A DNA stretch of 64,000 bases from Spirodela intermedia. Lineage: Eukaryota; Streptophyta; Magnoliopsida; Alismatales; Araceae. The notes under the pieces are model-generated. The model was not told the DNA's origin. It searched no databases and saw nothing but the letters and a program-made list of their open reading frames with translations. The stretch is taken from NCBI GenBank assembly GCA_902729315.2, contig LR746279.1:3128501-3192500 (forward strand), given 5' to 3'. The translations under genes were made by a program, and so were the position numbers. Shown piece after piece: positions 23,510 to 36,615 of this stretch (positions are counted from its first letter, which is position 1; the number at the start of each line of letters is the position of its first letter).

Positions 23510-23710
23510 TGTGGACCAGTTGTCAATGATTGGATGAGCAGTGGCTCGGTGCGGATGGTTATGTCAGAGATATTGCAGATGGAAATAAATCGGTGGAATT
23601 GATCCTCAATAAGGAGGTATGGGATGAGCTGACAAAGTATGATATTAGGGAACGATAAGCTATGTGGATGGAGTACACTGGGGCCCACTAGGCGGCTTCT
23701 GTTGGGCAGA
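23510..23710 (+). pseudogene. Coding-like fragment of unknown identity in unit A4, with a stop
   Basis: The plus strand reads GYVRDIADGNKSVELILN and then KEVWDELTKYDIRER, followed by TAA and AMWMEYTG. It is collinear with the A2 and A3 fragments but inactivated by the TAA. Confidence 0.4.
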
Positions 23711-24670
23711 GGAGGGATACTAACGATCCCTCCTCTTAGGTGGAGGTAACCATTACATTAGAAAGAAAAATATTTGTTTACATGTATTATTACACATATA
23801 CTGATTGACAATGTGTCTACTTTAACACTACCATAGGTCTTCCCCGCATGTAATCTCAATCTGCGGTAAATCCTACATTTAGATGAATGAATGTTTTAGA
23901 ACATTAGAAGAAGCTCAAACTGTTGGAGTCGTAGGGAATGATCTATTAGGTCGTAATCGGATCTAATGGGCTTTTTAGTGATTGCGTGGATCCAAATCCA
24001 TTGTGAATTAGCAGTGGCCCTTGGGCCAGTGCCCCCATGGCCGGGGGCTCAAGAGAGCCAATGTCCTCTGGAGCAAAATTCGATTTTAGGGGCACATGTG
24101 TCATTTGTCTCCATATATTTCCTCTAGCCCTGTGATATGAATGGGGGAAGCAACTGTCTATGTCAGTGTGTGTATGTGTTCGTGTCTTGCAAGTCTCACA
24201 GAAGGTTGTGAGACGATACTTAATTCCTGAAGGAAGAAGAACATTGGTGAATATGGGCATAGGAAGATTCTCCGAACCATGTATCTGATGTGTCCCTCTA
24301 CTCTTACCTCTCTCTCTTCCATTCTCATGTGTTTGCATCAATCTTCTGCTGTGCAAGACGGGGAATGACAGCACTCATCTTCCTCAAATCAAAGCCCCAC
24401 AGAGTTATGCTCTCATAGTCTTGATTACATCAGTTATTTTTTCTTAAGACAATGAAAAAGAGAAGCACGATAGTCATTTCTGTGGAAGCCTTCCATAGTA
24501 AGTCATAGTATTGGTGACTATGTGAATCACAAAACTATTTTCATTCCTCCAATGTATGGCATCATGGGAACCAAATCAAGCAATTATAGTCCTTCACAAA
24601 AAGTCAACTAAATTTTCAGCGGCAAATGAGCATCAGGATTTTTTCTATGGTTCAGCATCAATCTATCTTT

Positions 24671-26455
24671 TTAACTCTAAAAAGGTAATTTTTTTAGTGA
24701 TGTTGTACATATTTATAATTGGACAAATGATCATTAATGAAAATTAATGATTAGTGCATCAGATGTCACATGGATATAAGTTTAATTAGTGTTATAGATG
24801 TTAGTGTCTAAAATTATTAATCTGATCAATGTCAACAGAAATTATTTTATTAAACCCACATTAGTTACACTCTTCTTAGAAAATTTTAAATATTAAATAA
24901 TATTAATTGAACAATGACTTTAAGGTATGATTACTCAAAATAATGATATTTCCTACTGAAATAATAATTCATGTGTATATTCCTTATTCACATTTTATTT
25001 TTGAAATTTACATTCAATTCTATTACTAACTAATTATTTTACTAAGAAATACATTTTTGAGGGTATTTATATGAGAGTGAACTAATATAGAAATATTAGA
25101 TTTATTAACTGTAAATATACATGTTAACATGTAACATATATTTGTATTGGTTTCACTGTAATGGATACTTGAATCCTTAAAAGATGTGTTCCATTAGCTT
25201 TCAATTATTCAAATTATTAACTATTTTTATAATTTTAACTTATAACAATAATAGAACTAAATAGAAGGTTGAAAATTAATTTTCTCTGTAAATTCAGCTT
25301 ATCTTTCATGGCTAGTTAGTTATGAACATTCATCACCAATAAGATTACATTCTAAATATTTTTCTATTCCTTTCACAAAGAAAATACATTTTGATCTAAA
25401 AGATCTTTCAAGCTTTATGATGTAACCCAAGACACAAAAGTTAGAGCCCCAACTTCAAGTTTTGGCCCGATTACCATAAAACATTTGGGGCACAAATTAA
25501 GGACTGTTGAAAATTGATTTAAGTAGAGCAGAGCTCCAAATAAGGTCTACATATCAAGTGAAGCAGAAGCATAGACACCCTAAATTGATTTAAGTTAGAG
25601 TTTGCCTGATTATATTGAGCCCATAACAATACATTTTTAGAGTGTGTTCACATTTGGATTTCCCTTTCATATTTTTGTTTTTAGCTTTTACTATTTTTAT
25701 CTCCCTCTTATTGTAAAATCTTTCCATTTTTATCTCTCATCTATGTTTAGTTCTTTTCTATTATTATAGTATTTCTATTTTGATTCTCTTTTCTATTCTT
25801 ATTCTCCTTTTTATTCTCATTCTACTTCTATTTTCAAATTTTATTTTAAATTTAAATTGAGGTGCGAAATTAATTGACTTCGGCCTATTTAAAAAACCCC
25901 ATTTGTCCAAAAGACATTTCAGCTCTCAATTAATAAATTTTGTGAGCTCCATCTTCTTTGAGGTATTTTCCATCTATTGGTGGACTCTAATGGCCTTGTG
26001 GACTAAGGGAACCCAGCTCCTTGATTCTATAGACTTAAACTCTAGGGACCTATCATCTTAAACATGTAGGTTTTGGACAAGAGGACCACAATTGAAGCAC
26101 ATTTTTTGAGAATTCAAGACATGATTTCAGTCTCCATAATGCTAGTGTTGTTCCCAACTCACCCAAATCATCCACTTGATAGGTTTCATTGCATCAGTTG
26201 GCATCAGAGTAAGTCAACATTTTAAGCTAGGATTTACAGATGTCACATAGAAAATCAGCTCATATTAATGATGATGATGCGTCTAAAGTATGCTTTTGCT
26301 CAAAATCCAATCTCACTGAATTTCAAGAGTTGAGAGATCAAAATTTGAAGATATTATTGATACACTAAAACAACTGCACAACTAATTGCATTAGAGATGC
26401 GTTCATGTCCTCTTAGAGATCATGAAATTATACATCCTTAGAGACCACCCTTATT
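24671..26455. mobile_element. AT-rich spacer with a probable LTR-retrotransposon 5' end
   Basis: No gene. TGGCATCAGAG at 26199-26209 resembles the initiator-tRNA primer-binding site that follows a 5' LTR (usual TGGTATCAGAGC). The sequence after it could be a decayed gag leader. The LTR itself could not be bounded. The rest (24680-25860) is AT-rich with no repeats recognised elsewhere in the window. Confidence 0.35.
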
Positions 26456-27339
26456 GAATCTTCATTGTACTTCCTCAATTTCTGAATAATTAATATCAAA
26501 TATACCTCATATTTATCATGATTCCATTCAAACAATATTGAACAAAAAAAATAATTAAATCAACTTATCTTTTAATTATTACAAATATTTCTTGGTGCTC
26601 ATAATATTTTTTAATGATAAATTAAATTTTTAATCATTAATGTGACTCCACTTGAATATGATTGTCACAAGCAAAGTCATTCATGTACATGGATCCAAAT
26701 ATCAACAACCTCAATGCAATTGGAGTCCAGCCTGAACTACGAGTGATCTAAATTAGATTTATGATGCCCCCACAATTCTATGTATTTCTCACCCTCATGG
26801 ATTTAGAGGAGTAGATCCTATTAAGATCTTCAAGATACTGGCAACCTTCAAGCACCAAGTGTATCTAGCCCATTTGGCCTAGGCTAGGTAGGACTTCAGG
26901 CTTGTCCTGCCCCTTCACCATGATAGATATTTTTTTCCATGTAAGTTAACTCATTGTCTAACTTGGATCTTATGCACAGTTTTCATTTTTACATTGAACC
27001 ATAGTCCAACAACGACCTTACTTCTTGAGCATAAAGCCCACTACTTCTATATGATGTCCTGTATCATGATAGGAGACTCTTCGATGAATGATTGAGATAA
27101 TTAAAGTGAAGAAGCTTATTCCAAAGACTCAAGACTCGACCAACCACCTTTCACCGAGAAGGGAGATGATGGAGAATGAAGAAGATGCATATGACATGAG
27201 ATCGTTGATTACAACAACACTTACTTATTTAGTTCTCAAGCACACTACAGATGGAACCCCTGAGCCCCCCTCCTCACTAGACAACGAGCAAGCCATATCG
27301 AGAATAGAACTGAGGGGGGCTGCCAGTCAGCCCTGGTCA

Positions 27340-27838
27340 ATGGTTATGGTTTCCATGGCTTGTAATAGATGAATAGCTATTGAACATGGCCCAACATACT
27401 CCTGCATGTTAGTGAGTGATTCCGAAAGATAGAACAGTACCCTATGTGCAGGCTACAGATCTTGTGGGCCGCTTCCACATTCTGCGATAACTCTCGAGCA
27501 GAACCTACATCCCTAGCAAAAATTAGTATGATGCCATGATACAAACATTTATGAAGCCCATCGGCACAAATAGCGATATTATGAACATTATGCTTTATTT
27601 GAGGAGAATTAATTATATGTTAAATGGTCAATTCACAACAAGGAAGAACTGTGTAATGTACGCACAGATTTAATTTAGTTCAGCTACTAACAACTAGTCT
27701 AATATGCTAAATCCTAGATAAATTAAATTACTCCCGAGTGATCCCCAATGGACAGAGTGGAGGATTACTTGTGATAGTGAGCAGTGAGATGACCAGAACG
27801 AGCAGCAAGAGGACAGGGAACATTTGGACGCGAGCCAT
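27340..27838 (-). pseudogene. Type A defensin pseudogene A5
   Basis: Exon 1 (27769-27838) is intact (MARVQMFPVLLLL...) with a proper GTAATC donor, and a TATA box survives at 27922-27928. Exon 2 starts at 27504 after a TGTAG acceptor and reads SARELSQNVEA..., but the third cysteine codon has become histidine. A deletion of about 17 bp after the fourth cysteine shifts the frame, and a TAG follows shortly. The last four cysteines are lost. The whole unit (26.46-28.03 kb) shows many TG and CA dinucleotides where the paralogues have CG, the mark of decay at methylated cytosines. Confidence 0.75.
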
Positions 27839-28083
27839 GAGCAAAGGAAGTTTTGAGGTAGCCGAGGATGAGAGAGAGAGAAAGAGATTGGGTGAAGAGA
27901 GGGGATGCCTTGGGGCTCCAATTATATAGACAGAAGAACATATGTATTACACTTTATCACACATCATCTGATCAGCTTTATGTGTTAATGCCTTAATGTT
28001 CGTTTTATGAAAGATGTCACTTAATGTTTGCAGTGTTAGTCTATCATGGTTGACCCGTTTCAGAGACATGCAAGGAGCTTCCT

Positions 28084-29615
28084 TGATAAGTCTTGATTAT
28101 CATGAGTTAATAATTAATACATAATGTAGTTTTAACTTTAACTCATGATAAATAGACTTATATTTATGTTAAATTGTGAAAAGTGGTTTTCAATTGATAA
28201 AATAAAAAGATACAAAAGGGGGGGGGGGCTCGAGCTGTGAGTAGGGGCTCGAGCGACTTTGGACCGATGGGAACACGTATGCGTCACTCTCCTTCCACGT
28301 CACTAGTGGTCAGCTGATTGTGGGGCAAAGAGTAATTGTACACACACAAGAAAAGAGATTCATTACTTCTAAATTTGATATTACTATATATCCATCTAAA
28401 ACTTCAGCATACAACCGATGTGAGACTAAATATACATCACACCTTTCCCAAAATGGTGTCGATTATTTTAATACTTAAAGTACTTCTTAATTATAACAAC
28501 AATATACTATGATGATGTCACTTTATAAGGGTATTAGAGTACTTATTTCATTCTCTCTTATGTGGGCAAGTAACTAGCGTGGATTTAAATCTTATTAGAG
28601 CTAAAACTCATATTTTTATCTGATTAAATCATGATTTTCGTGTAAATCATGGGTGAATTAAACTACCAAAATCACTCGATCATTGACGAAAATCTCATCA
28701 ACGTGATTCATGGAGCATTGTTACTAAAAATTTTGAATGATTTCAGATAAAAGGATCATAAATTCACCGAGTAAATCATCTCTTATTGATCAACGAATAA
28801 GCCATCGTTGAGAATAGGACGATCCGTTGGGAGACGAGTCACTACCTCCTAAGAGCGTATCAGATGTGATGAAAAGTTTCATCTTATTGCATAGACCTAA
28901 GAATGAAGCACCTAACATACGCTTCACCTCCATCCAACACCTCTTTGTCAGGTGGCAGTTGCTAGAGAGTCACAAAGTCGTCATTTTTTCACTTTGCTAG
29001 GTGACAATTGTCGAAGATGATTTGACGACTTATTTCATTGATCTTTAGACTTCGCAAGAAGATTTAGAAATTACCCACATTGTTCTTGTCCAAGGAGAGC
29101 TTTTGAAGCCATGGACACTGCATGGCAATCTTTTCAAATGCTCAAAATTCTAAGTGCATCGTCAATGTATCGCCATTGCAACGTCTTTGTTTTTCTTACT
29201 TTCAACTTAATTTTTGTTTCATTTAGAGGTAATTTGTGTTTTTTAAAATTTCTAAACTGCTCCTCATTCAATTACAATTCTTCCGGCTTTTACAGATCTT
29301 AATTTGACCAATTAAATCATATGTAGTCACTTACGTAAGAATTAGTAGGTAGAACTCTATTTACGTAAAAAAATTAAATATATTTATTTTCATTTCTTAT
29401 TCTAAAATTTATAAAAATTCATATTCTTTAAGAATAGTTTTAAAATATTACCCAATGTTATATTGCATTCATGTGATCAACTTAAAAAAATATATTATTT
29501 TAAAACTTTTATTAACTTAGAATTTATATATTTATTCAAAAATACTTTTAAATATCTAAAAATTAATATTTTTTAGTTTTATAAATTTTAAATTTACATA
29601 ATTTACTATACAACG
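28084..29615 (+). mobile_element. LTR of the TGATAAG family (copy T3)
   Basis: Starts TGATAAGTCTTGATTATC and follows the family consensus through the 'aactcatgataaatagactt' inverted stretch, a G-run, the GTACACAC block and the ATTTTAAATTTACATAATTTA tail. The last bases (ACAACGTCACTCC...) are rearranged, so no target duplication could be found. This copy carries the extra ATGATGTCAC segment of about 100-150 bp seen in some family members. Confidence 0.7.
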
Positions 29616-29649
29616 TCACTCCTCTCATCTCAATCATTCAAGAGACATG

Positions 29650-32620
29650 AGGGAGATGTGTGAGGAATGAGAGGTAGTGACATGGTTGTCACCTCATTTT
29701 GACCTAATTGGGGGTCGTGTTGGGAGAGAGAAAAAGTTGTCACCTCATCCCTTTTAACCCATTTGAGGGCCATGTACGAAGAGAGAGATTGAGAAATAAG
29801 AGGTTCAAACCATCACCTCCGAGATATATGGGCTCTTCTACATGTAGATCAAGATGCCTCCTTTTAATGGGTGGTTATCTTTTCCTATTTTATATAACTA
29901 ATGTATGTATTTCCTTTTTTTGAAGAATGACGATGAAGTTACTCTCTCTTTCTTAATTATATTCTATCTTTCCATCAACTCTCTTACTCTTTCTTGGTCT
30001 CTTCTTTCTCTTCTATTACAAGTAAAATCTTTATAGAAAGAGATAAGAGTCAATTGTTGACTCTCTAGTGTGGGTCATCCCAAGGGCGTTGGGACATGGA
30101 TTAGAGGTGTCTAGGGAAAGTTTTGTTCTCATCAAAATTCTTGATAGTTTTATGATTTCTCTTCTATTTTTTCTCATTAATAGCTAAAAATTGAGTTTAT
30201 ATTATTATTGTGATCTTATGATTCCATATTTATTCTTAAAATAATATTATACCATTTGTTTGATTATTTCTAGATTTACTATGACTTCTAAGGTGTATAT
30301 TGATATCTAGAAGTTGAATAAGTCTTCTAACTTTAATCTTTTGAAACATTGTGTGTATGATGTGTTATTACAAATTGACTTATATAAGACTTTGGATAGA
30401 CTAAAGTTAGACAAGATTAGTATTGATGATTGGAAGATAGTAAAAAAGAATGTCAAAAATTTTATTCGTACATATTTGTTTGATTAGGCTCTTCAATAAG
30501 TCATGGATGAATATAATCCAAAGTAACTTTGAAAGAAGTTGGAGAAGGAATGTGTACCAAGCCAATGATGAATAAATGAATATTGAAGGAAAAGTTATTT
30601 AGGTTACGTATGTCAAAAATAAATCATTTACATCTTAAACTGATTATTTTAATCAATTACTAAATGACTTGCTTTATATAAAATTGGATGTTCTAATAAG
30701 AATAAAGTTATTATTCTACTTATTTCTTTTCCTAATTCATATGATCATTTTTGTTATGATCTTGTTGCATTATAGTATAGCACCCATTCTTGAAGATGTT
30801 ATTAATTTATTGTTCAAGTATTATCATTGAAAGAATGATATTTGTGAGGTTTGTAGTGAAGGTATATATGTGAAGGGTGGAAGAGAATGTAGAAGGCAAA
30901 AGGGAAGGGATCATTAGGGGACAAAGTTGGTCCAAGTCATGGATAAATTAGTTGAAAAAGCAAATTTATCACAAACATCGTGAAAAGAGGCACTTGTGAA
31001 AAGATTATCTAAAGAATTAGAGTGATAAGGCAATAAGAAGTGAAACTCATTCAACTAATGTGATGAACTCAAATTGGAGGTTAATTACGTCATCGTGATG
31101 TAATTAAGTTCATACAAATAATATTTATAAAACCTCACTCTTCTATTTAGGATAAGTAAGGGTCAATCTTCAGGGATCATGGGTAATGAGAGTACGAATT
31201 TTACTTATTTTATTTCTTATATAGATACAAATATATATACATGAGATTGTGAAAGGCAGAATTAAATACAAACCGGTGAACACAAGAGTTATGAAAAGCA
31301 TGATAAAGGGGAGGGAATAGATCTAATACAATGGAATGATGAAATAAATGTTAAAACTAGTTCGAATTAAGAGTTAATCTATCCATAGAGAGGATTGTAA
31401 AGATGTCCCAAATCTAGATCTTGCACAAACCTCGTTGTGCGCCAATCTAAGGCCAAGTGATGCTCGATCCATGACGATTTTGATGCGCTCTCGATAATCT
31501 CTTCTCCATGATGACCTTGGGCACGAGAATGTCATTGTTCAGGCCTTGATTTCCCTCCTGTTTCTTTCAGCTAGCCATTGTTCGAGAGAGAGCCAAAAAA
31601 GCACCCTCTAAGAGGAGAGGCAAGATGTCTTCATCCTCTCGAGAGTTTGGTGCCTCCAATGGATGGTTATGATTAATAACCAACTCTCTTGAGGGATGGC
31701 CCAAATCATTCTATAAGGGCAGTGCTCTAATTCTTCTCTTAATCTCATCTTAAGACACCCTAAGATGGGCGGCCTAGATCTCATCTCTTGATAGACCTTT
31801 TAAGTCTAAATGTGCTAGGCCAAGGTGATGCCCTCTCTTTGGCCCATAAATATATTAGGTAGGCCCTTTCTATAAGACTTGGGCTTTTCATTTGGGTGAA
31901 GGCTTAGACTTCTTTCATCACTTCTAATTCATAATAAGAGCTCACCTAAGTTCTTGCAATAAAATAATTATCAAGAAAATATGAGAAAATCATCACTTAA
32001 CTTCATAAAAGTTAAGTGAGGTTAGTCTCATAATATAAATAAAATAAGTAAAATAATATGTATTAAGACTTAAATGATAAAAAATTATGTAATAAGTTGA
32101 TAACACATGTATAATTATATTATCTACTCATTAATTAGCATATATTTATTAGATATTAGTGTATAGATGTAACTACTAATTTGTAATTATCATAATGTTA
32201 CAAAAATTGAGGACAGAGAAGATGATGAAATCTTTTCTAGATTGATTGTAGTTGATGAGTTGTCAAACATATAGATTCTTGATACTGATTGTTCTTTCAT
32301 ATGTGTTATAATACTGATTAGTTTGACTTATATATGAGTACAATGGGAATTGTTTTCATAAGAAATAATGTAGCTTGAGAAGTTGTTAACATTGGTTCGA
32401 TGAAGGTTTGGATGTTTGATGGGGTGGTTTGAGACTTTGAAAATATTCATCATGTTTCAGTATTGCACCAGAATTTAATTTTGCTTAGAGTATATGAAGC
32501 GAATAAATATTTCTTCAAAGATGAAAATGAGATCCTCAAGCTTATTGTGATGAAGAGAAGATGTCAACGAATAAATATTTATTAACTTAAGGAGAGTATT
32601 ATTATACATGGAACTTGTGC
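29650..32620 (+). mobile_element. Ty1/copia retrotransposon relic (gag and protease parts)
   Basis: From about 30279 the plus strand reads, across stops, a copia gag-like sequence: KLNKSSNFNLLK, then DDWKIVKK, then VMDEYNPK, then KKLEKEC, which resemble the usual KLDG.NF..W, EW..LD and VMDE...LW.KLEK motifs. From about 32210 it reads ILDTDCSFHMC, WFDSY and a segment like 'VWMFDGVV', as in the copia protease/pre-integrase region. The middle (31080-32180) looks like a separate insertion, AT-rich and without coding similarity. The element is dead, with several stop codons. Confidence 0.65.
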
Positions 32621-32930
32621 TATGAGAAAGGCTTTTCTATGGAAATTTTTCATTGTAAGTCTTATAGTATCGGTGACTATGTAAATCACACTACTTTTAT
32701 TCGTCCCAATGTATGGCATAATGGGAACCAAATCAAGAAAATATAGTCCTTCACAAACCGTCAACTCAGATTTTAGTGGCAAATGAGCATCAAGATTTTC
32801 CTATGGTTCAGCCTCTTCTTATCCAACACTTTAAGAGATCCCTATTTGTTTCTAATGCACAATCATTATAGAAATACTGAGTTAGATATTCTCAACTTGC
32901 CTCTACATAGTATTTAGTGTATGATGCTTT
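32621..32930. repeat. Isolated piece of type A unit distal flank
   Basis: Matches 24480-24670 and 9920-10170 ('atagtatcggtgactatgtaa', 'tggcataatgggaaccaaatc', 'ttcctatggttcagcctc'). This sequence exists outside the defensin array and so may itself be a dispersed repeat. 32930-33780 beyond it shows nothing recognisable. Confidence 0.55.
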
Positions 32931-33900
32931 GTGATACAATCACTGGTCACTAACCCTTCATTTAGAGTATTCTCAATGCATATCTCTAAAAGTACTCAAC
33001 GCTCACAACACATACGTTTACAATAGCCAATGCTATGATGACCCCCTTAAAACAAGCAAATGAAGTAAACCTTGTAGATCAAAAGGTAGAGTACTCCGTT
33101 GTGTGATTATATATATGTAAAAATTGATTCTTCTGAAGCTTTTTGTTGTTGTGGCAATATATTTTCCTCGAAGATGTTTCTAAGAAGAAAGGTTTTCAGT
33201 GCAAGTAGATCAAATATTGAATCTTAAAGGTAATCATGACATATGAAATAAATGTCATATTTGAGGGTACAAGAATAGTCTAGATGAGATAAGTATGTCA
33301 ATGACGATCACAACATATGGTTAGCTTAGTCACTTGCATTAATTATTGGTTTTCATAATTTTTTGATATGACGATATTAAATATTGAGTTTAAGAGGGTA
33401 CAAAAATTTTGAGGCACCTAGAATCGAATATTATCAAAGAAATAATAGTAGGAGTTATTTTGTGATAATTTGAGTAATCATCACACTAAAAGGGCGAGAA
33501 GATTATTACTTAAAGCCTAAGTATATAGGAATATGATGAGTACACATTTAATACTCTACTTATGTATTTTCATATGATGATTTATGAATTGAATCATTTT
33601 CCTATTTTCTACTAGGATGAGAGCATCAAGATAAAAGAGAAGAGAAATATATGATTAATAGTTGTTGGAGGAAAGAGGATTAATAGATAATCATGATGCA
33701 TAGCATGAGCATACATATATTCCTAATTTCATCATGGATGATTGAATAATTAGTGAACATAAAAGGTAAAAATGTAAAGTTGACTTGTTATTTTTGCAGA
33801 TTGAGAGGAGCATAAAGGGAATGCCTACAATAGGGCATACGAGTCCAAAAGAGGGCCAGCCGCCAGCTGGGAGCCTCATTCACGATCAGCCCTTCCTTCC

Positions 33901-34048
33901 TTTGGCGCGTCCCTCTTTTACTGTGGGGATGGCCTGCTCCTCCTCTCTCCTTTGGCACGTCCCTCTCTTACCGAGGGGACGGCCTGCTCCTCCTCCCTCC
34001 TTTGGTGCGTCCCTCTCTTACAATGGGGACGGCCTACTCCTCTCTCCC
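33901..34048. repeat. 50-bp tandem repeat, about three copies
   Basis: Units start at 33901, 33951 and 34001 with TTTGGCGCGTCCCTCT, TTTGGCACGTCCCTCT and TTTGGTGCGTCCCTCT, each followed by a GGGGACGGCCTGCTCCTCC-like half. The last copy is a few bases short. The unit length is not a multiple of three, so the 120-codon open frame across it (33785-34147) is probably accidental. Confidence 0.75.
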
Positions 34049-34099
34049 TTGGCACCACCTACAGCACACCATAGGTGGGCCAGCTCATCCCTTCCCCCC

Positions 34100-36610
34100 T
34101 TTCCAGTGGTGACAGCGCCGGCAACGATCGCGGGTCTCCTCCCTTGACGCAGCAAGAAGAGGATCAACTGAAGATGCCCCTACGTGAGGCTGCCGTCCTC
34201 TCCCCACGTTCGTCAGAACAAGAGGGAGAAATCATTTTCGTTTTATTTCTAGACTTTTATGTAATCGAATATTTTTTATCCTAGTTAATGCAATCTGAAT
34301 TTTATGAAGTTCTATTCCCCTTTACCTCATCCATTTCGAATAGTCGACGTCATCAAAGGAAGCGGGAAACCATCCCTGCCAGCCATCTATAATTTCTTTA
34401 CGAGGTGGCTGGTGGAACCTTGAGAGAAATCTTCCCTAGTTCTGAATTACTTCCTCTCCATAATTTCTATGTTCGTGGTTGCTGAATTTCAGAGAGTAAA
34501 CAAATCAGAATATGAGTATTAATTAATAAACATCAACTAATTCAACACTCTCCTTATGTTTGACTTAGTTTTTCACTAATTCATCAAGAAACTATTCCTA
34601 CGAAAATCAGTTTATAAATTTAAAATTGACGATCTTAATAACGACTCAAGAGTGATCATTTTGGTACTTTATTTTGAATTATTTCAGGTTAAAAGAAGTG
34701 TAAACAAGGTGTGACAGGTCATATTATTTGGCCTCAAAAAACTAGACCCATGTTCATGTGTCTCTCTTATGTTAAAGGAATTTGGCTCGTGTTTTTCACT
34801 TTCCTGTTCTGCTTTTAGAGTGATCAATCCTATTTTTCCATAATTTATTAATTTTAATGGCAAGATTTTTACTCTTTGTTACATGCATAACACAAGTGAG
34901 GCGCAACCAATTTAAAGACAATCATCACCTCTTGTATGGTTCTAAATTCAATAGGACATTTAACTCTAAGCTCATTGTTGATAACTAAGGTTGTCACATC
35001 ATATATTTTTCTTTACCTTTTCAATAACTTACTATACACTTTTTTATGTAGACGTGCTTGAAAAGTTGATGTAAGAGTACAAAAGGTTGGTATTTAATAT
35101 CTCAATCTAAGGTTAAGCTTCATTATTCATTATATGTTCATAGATAGAAATAGTACTACCCTATATTGACCAAGCCTAGTAAAAAAACAAAAAATCATAC
35201 AAACTCAAAAGTATACATGCATGTCTATATATGATTATTTCTTCACTTTATTTTGAAAGATAAATGTCCAAAGTGTTATGTCAATCTAATTGATTCAAAA
35301 GGTCAGTCAAACCAATGTTGATTCACAATTTTGATGGTGATATTGTTTAAAATCTTAGTCTTAATTACCCATATTGTATATTTATTTGTTTATAATGGAT
35401 TAATTATTATTTTAGTAGGTAGACATTACATAGTTTAGGTTTCCTCATGACTAAAACTTTTGATCATCAGACGTTATCTACATAGTTTAAGCCTCTCATA
35501 GTTTCGTATATCTACTAGACATTCTAAGCAACTTAATTATCCTTATAATTTAGAATCAATGCATTATTGAATGAAAGGCTTTCACAGCTAAATTATTTGC
35601 CACTCTAGAAAAAGTCCAAGATGGAGCACAAAAAATTTAATCTTGCAAGATGGTTGAAATATGTGAAGAAGGGAATTGTTGAGATATGACTCATATCTTA
35701 TTTGGGTTTTCACAAGGTGGACTGTCAATGACCACTAATGTACACTTGTTGTTGTGTTTAGATGCACATTATCTAATAATATTTATCACTAAAACTTAAT
35801 AAAATATTAGTATAGAAATAAGTCTGAAGTCAAATATAAGAAGATTAATTAATCTATCGTGAAAACTAATTTAGTTTATATATAAATTAGTTTCAATATT
35901 TTATTACTATTTAATTGAAATAATAAAATAGAAAGATAAGATGAGAAGAATAAGGGAAGGGGAGCAAAGAAAGGAAGGAAGAAAAGAGAGAGAAAGAGAG
36001 CTCTCACAAAAGAGAGAAAAAGAGAGAAGAAGAGAGAAATCTCACATGAGATAGAGAGAGAGAAAGGTCTCATGAGAGAGAGAGATCTTACAAGATACGG
36101 AGAGAGAAGAAGAGGTCTCATGAGAGAGGGAGAGAGATAAATAAGATGATAATAAAGAAAGAGAGAAATATGGTCAAATAATTTTCATAGTGACTATTAT
36201 TCTCAGATAAATGTGTGCTCTAAAATTCACACACGTGACATGAGGTCAGCCATGAATGTCTCCACCTTATTTTAACTATTCAACAATCATTAAGCAACAT
36301 TTAATCTCGTTGATTTCACATTTGAAAATAGAAAGATATCTACTATTATTTGCAAAACACCGAGAACATAAATTTATCAAGATTTAACTTTAAAAATCAA
36401 TAGAAAATAAGTCAGAAATAATCTTAGTTTGATCTCAGATGAGTTTCAGAGGATTCAAAAGAAGAATGAAGACCATTTATCAAGTTTTGAATTAGTTCTA
36501 CTCATTTCAATTGAAATATAAATAAAATAGAAATAATTTCTATGAAATGTAAATAAATACTAAAAGCACATAAATAAATGATAAAAGTAGAAAATAAATT
36601 GTTGTCCAAG
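34100..36610. other. Gene-free spacer with a purine-rich tract
   Basis: No gene recognised. 34100-34400 is GC-richer and ends in a 3'UTR-like 'tatgtaatcgaat...gttaatgcaatctg' stretch that might be the relic of a transcript end. 35930-36160 is a GA-rich plus-strand tract of about 230 bp. The remainder is AT-rich. Confidence 0.35.
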
Positions 36611-36615
36611 TTTAG

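Larger units (their letters stand above)
21541..24670 (-). repeat. Type A tandem unit, copy A4 (longest uninterrupted copy)
   Basis: A full-length unit without a transposon. It serves as the reference for the array: 3' flank, defensin A4, promoter region, the 'GGTCGCCTTCGGTCAT' block at about 22853, the coding-like fragment at about 23510-23710, and the distal block that matches 9476-10170. Confidence 0.65.

Noticed and set aside
33785-34147. 120-codon proline-rich open frame
   Set aside because: It runs through a 50-bp tandem repeat whose unit is not a multiple of three, and it has no ATG or promoter context and no family match.
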